Assembly: GCF_000633455.1 (NCBI RefSeq)
Contig: NZ_AYMG01000023.1
Span: forward strand, 1-64,000
Length of the DNA: 64,000 nucleotides
Direction: 5' to 3'
From: Pedobacter jeongneungensis
GTDB taxonomy: Bacteria > Bacteroidota > Bacteroidia > Sphingobacteriales > Sphingobacteriaceae
Shown: in pieces, positions 61,814-64,000 of the stretch
How positions within the stretch are numbered: the first letter of the stretch is position 1
How the letters are laid out: every line of letters starts with the position of its first letter
Notes under the pieces: generated by a model
What the model saw: only the letters and a program-made list of their open reading frames with translations
Database searches by the model: none
What the model was told of the DNA's origin: nothing
Program-made: the position numbers and the translations under genes

Positions 61814-62689
61814 TTAAGTTAAACTTAAATCGCAACAGCTTGCCGCACCAATTAACGCAGCATGTTCTTTAAGTTCCGAAATTTTAATATCGGTTTCTAT
61901 ACCATTGCCCTTAAGTGTGGCAATAAGTTCAGGTGCAAAAGCACTAAAAGATTGTGCAATATTGCCACCAACAATTACGGTATCTATTTTATGCTTTTTT
62001 ATAATCGGAATCAAAAACTGGGCAAGGTTATAGCCAAATTCCATAAATACCCGAGTAGCAAAATGATCGGTTTCTACTATTTCGACAAGTTCTTTTACGC
62101 CGTCTACCGTTTTACCGCTAAGTTGGTTAAAACGTTTTACGAACCAGCGCGTAGATAAATAATCTTCAGCAATTCCGTCTAAAAATTCGGAGTTCCAAAG
62201 GTCAGCATCAAAAGCTTTATAGTTTAAACAAAGTGAGGATCCAAGCCCTGTTCCCAATGTTAGGCCCAACACACTTGCATTTCCTTTTGCAGCCCCGGCA
62301 AAAACCTCACCTTGTAAAAAACCCGCAGCATCGTTTATAAAATGAATATTTTCTGCAGGGATATCTAAACGTTTGGACAATTCCTCTTTAACGTTAACCT
62401 GATAAAGTGATTTAAACTTATCCTGATCTTTGATTAATGAAATCCCTTCATTGTAATTAAATGGTCCGGGCATGGCAATCCCAACGTTCCGCGCACCGTT
62501 TTTAATGTTTTGAAAAGCTTTGCTGATAATATCGCACCATGCGGATAAAATCACTTCTTTATTCTCCTGTGAGTCCACAGGGCTACGCTTGATGGAATCC
62601 TTCACCAAAGTTCTTGTTTCCAAATCCACCAATGCGGCTGTAATATGCGAGCCGCCAATATCTACACCTAATGCAACAGGCTTTTCCAT
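61814..62689 (-). CDS. ROK family sugar kinase without the zinc-finger motif
   Basis: 291-residue ROK kinase, probably phosphorylating mannose, glucose or a related sugar with ATP. Phosphate-1 motif DIGGSHITAAL (10-20), catalytic base in FINDAAGF (D120), GTGLGS (146-151) and an adenosine motif VIVGGNIAQS (about 247-256). The zinc motif CxCGxxGCxE that most ROK proteins carry after GTGxG is absent: the region reads KAFDADLWNSEFLDGIAEDY with no cysteines. There is no DNA-binding domain, so it is an enzyme, not a repressor. It lies 66 bp downstream of a GH92 gene and should take up the released sugar. Confidence 0.85.
   Translation of the reverse strand: MEKPVALGVDIGGSHITAALVDLETRTLVKDSIKRSPVDSQENKEVILSAWCDIISKAFQNIKNGARNVGIAMPGPFNYNEGISLIKDQDKFKSLYQVNVKEELSKRLDIPAENIHFINDAAGFLQGEVFAGAAKGNASVLGLTLGTGLGSSLCLNYKAFDADLWNSEFLDGIAEDYLSTRWFVKRFNQLSGKTVDGVKELVEIVETDHFATRVFMEFGYNLAQFLIPIIKKHKIDTVIVGGNIAQSFSAFAPELIATLKGNGIETDIKISELKEHAALIGAASCCDLSLT
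62128..62139. promoter_or_regulatory. Palindrome TAAAACGTTTTA inside the ROK coding region
   Basis: Identical 12-mer to the intergenic sites, but it encodes Val-Lys-Arg-Phe-Asn within the kinase. It may be chance or a downstream roadblock site. Confidence 0.25.
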
Positions 62690-62755
62690 TCTATATCTAT
62701 ATTTCTGTTATTTTTACTAATTTTCATCAACGCGCCAAAAATAGCGATTCAATAT

Positions 62756-64000
62756 CTATTTACTCAGCGAAAATGGCTTATCTTCTTCTAAAAGTCCTCT
62801 ATTTAACGAAGGTTTAACATTCATCTCTAATTTTAATACCCCACCTTTCAAAATATCACTATGATTGATAAAGTTTTTAGTGAAATTTTTACCATTCAAG
62901 CTGGCAGATTTGATATAAACGTGATCCGAATCATTTGCGGGTGCTTCGATCACGAATTTTTTGCCATTTTCTAAGTTAATGGTCGTTTTTTTAAATATTG
63001 GGCTACCTAAAACATATTCGCCGGTACCTGGTGTAACGCTATAAAAACCCAAAGCACTTAATACATACCACGATGAGGTTTGCCCCTGGTCTTCATCACC
63101 AGGATAACCATTTTCAGTAGCATCATAGAGTTTATGCATCACCTTGCGGGCGTGAAATTGTGATTTCCAGGGCTGGTTGGCATAATTATATAGATATACC
63201 ATATGCTGGATAGGCTGATTTCCATGTGCATATTGCCCCATATTAGCCATTACCATTTCAGTCATTTCGTGGATCATGCCACCGTAAGAACCAACATTAA
63301 CGTTATTGGGTTCGGTAAAAACAGAATCCAGCTTTGCAGTAAAATTGTTGTACCCACCCATCAAATTAATCAAGCCTTTGGTATCCTGAAAAACCGACCA
63401 CTGCCAATGCCAGGCGTTGCCTTCGGTAAAAGGTCCGCCCCACTCTGTCGGGTCGAAATTTGGCGACCATTTGCCTTCTGCATTTTTGCCTCTCATAAAC
63501 CGTGTAGCAGGATCGTAAACGTTTTTATAATTATACATTGGTTTTTCAAAAACCTCCATATAATGTTTATCTCCTATCATTTTAGCCAACTGGTAAGCGC
63601 AATAATCATCGTAGGCATACTCCAGTGTTTTAGCCGTGGCTTCTCTATATTTTGGATAAGGCACATAACCCAATTGATTATATTCGGTTACCCCATCCCT
63701 ACCGTTTGCAGGCCCCCATGGTCCTTTATTCATGGCTTCGTGATAATAGGCATCCAGCGCTTTCTTCGGATCAAAAGTTCTGATTCCTTTTGCCCAGGCA
63801 TCAGCCAATAAAGAAATGGCATGGTTACCGATCATACTACCCGCTTCGCTGGGGAACGACCATGAAGGCAGCCAACCGCATTGCTCGTAAGCATCAAGCA
63901 TGGCCTGCATATAACGCCCATGCATTTCGGGCTGTACCAGGGTATTTAATGGAAATTGCGCACGGAAGGTATCCCAGAAACCAGTATCGGTAAACATATA
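62756..64000 (-). CDS. GH92 family glycoside hydrolase, exo-alpha-mannosidase (C-terminal part; cut by the window edge)
   Basis: About 415 residues are visible; the N-terminal beta-sandwich and the true start lie beyond the window. The (alpha/alpha)6 barrel is intact: TGFWDTFRAQFPL at the start, a Glu in FTEGNAWHWQW (acid) and GDEDQGQTSSWYVLSALGFYSV (base/Ca2+ region). It aligns throughout with the complete GH92 at 49807-52095 but is clearly a different paralogue, so it may prefer another mannose linkage. The stop is 66 bp from the ROK gene; the two probably form an operon releasing and phosphorylating mannose. The Met at 63997 is internal, not a start. Confidence 0.92.
   Translation of the reverse strand, partial: YMFTDTGFWDTFRAQFPLNTLVQPEMHGRYMQAMLDAYEQCGWLPSWSFPSEAGSMIGNHAISLLADAWAKGIRTFDPKKALDAYYHEAMNKGPWGPANGRDGVTEYNQLGYVPYPKYREATAKTLEYAYDDYCAYQLAKMIGDKHYMEVFEKPMYNYKNVYDPATRFMRGKNAEGKWSPNFDPTEWGGPFTEGNAWHWQWSVFQDTKGLINLMGGYNNFTAKLDSVFTEPNNVNVGSYGGMIHEMTEMVMANMGQYAHGNQPIQHMVYLYNYANQPWKSQFHARKVMHKLYDATENGYPGDEDQGQTSSWYVLSALGFYSVTPGTGEYVLGSPIFKKTTINLENGKKFVIEAPANDSDHVYIKSASLNGKNFTKNFINHSDILKGGVLKLEMNVKPSLNRGLLEEDKPFSLSK

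Noticed and set aside
61814..62689. ROK protein as the LacI-type-site regulator
   Set aside because: It has no helix-turn-helix domain; the sequence starts directly with the ATP-binding DIGGS motif.
1..64000. tRNA, rRNA, riboswitch, insertion sequence or prophage
   Set aside because: None recognised on reading both strands; no transposase, integrase or phage protein among the ORFs. A covariance-model search would be needed to exclude small RNAs fully.

Overview
The window is a chromosomal segment of a Bacteroidetes bacterium, most likely Sphingobacteriaceae and close to Pedobacter. The grounds are two SusC/SusD pairs, a GH92-rich polysaccharide utilisation locus (PUL), a TamB/lipoprotein-TamA pair, signal peptides ending in Ala-Gln, and several promoters that fit the Bacteroidetes pattern TTG-N19/20-TAnnTTTG. 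Base composition is AT-rich, with adenine-rich starts and little Shine-Dalgarno signal. The genus is inferred from protein style, not from any search.

Layout. 0.1-9 kb: cytidine deaminase, then divergent tamB-tamL (outer-membrane assembly) and a YihY/BrkB membrane protein. 9.2-10 kb: a UPF0175/DUF3368 toxin-antitoxin (TA) pair. 10.2-15.3 kb: ParE, an APC amino-acid permease and a GPH-type sugar symporter. 15.4-20.3 kb: a SusC/SusD pair with no enzyme beside it. 20.9-25.9 kb: DEAD-box RNA helicase, leucyl-tRNA synthetase and a small lipoprotein. 26.1-31.4 kb: a cell-envelope/housekeeping run ftsX, DUF3098, [DUF2281/VapC TA pair], uppP, truB, yitT-like, ribF. 31.4-32.0 kb: a third TA pair whose PIN toxin looks frameshifted. 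32.6-42.0 kb: Kef-type antiporter, DUF2157 protein, YjbQ, a second BrkB protein, an alpha/beta hydrolase, a DoxX-VOC pair divergent from a GlxA-type AraC regulator, and a small membrane protein. 42.6 kb: rpiA.

43.8-64 kb is an all-minus accessory region that reads as a PUL for mannose-containing glycans or glycoproteins: TonB receptor; a propeller protein with a cytochrome c domain plus a DUF1080 protein; two GH92 alpha-mannosidases (one cut by the window edge); two basic-secretory-protein metallopeptidases; a third HExxH lipoprotein; SusC/SusD with a discoidin lipoprotein; and a ROK sugar kinase. A 12-bp palindrome, TAAAACGTTTTA, occurs four times and I saw it only here, which suggests a LacI-type operator.

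Between genes the window is rich in repeats. The most interesting are (1) several short arrays of about five 7-nt units, each with 3-4 fixed and 3-4 variable bases, at six or more places and once inside the ribF reading frame; (2) a family of three ~80-nt elements ending in a covarying terminator hairpin, probably small RNAs; and (3) several families of palindromic intergenic elements. I saw no rRNA, tRNA, CRISPR array, insertion sequence or prophage.
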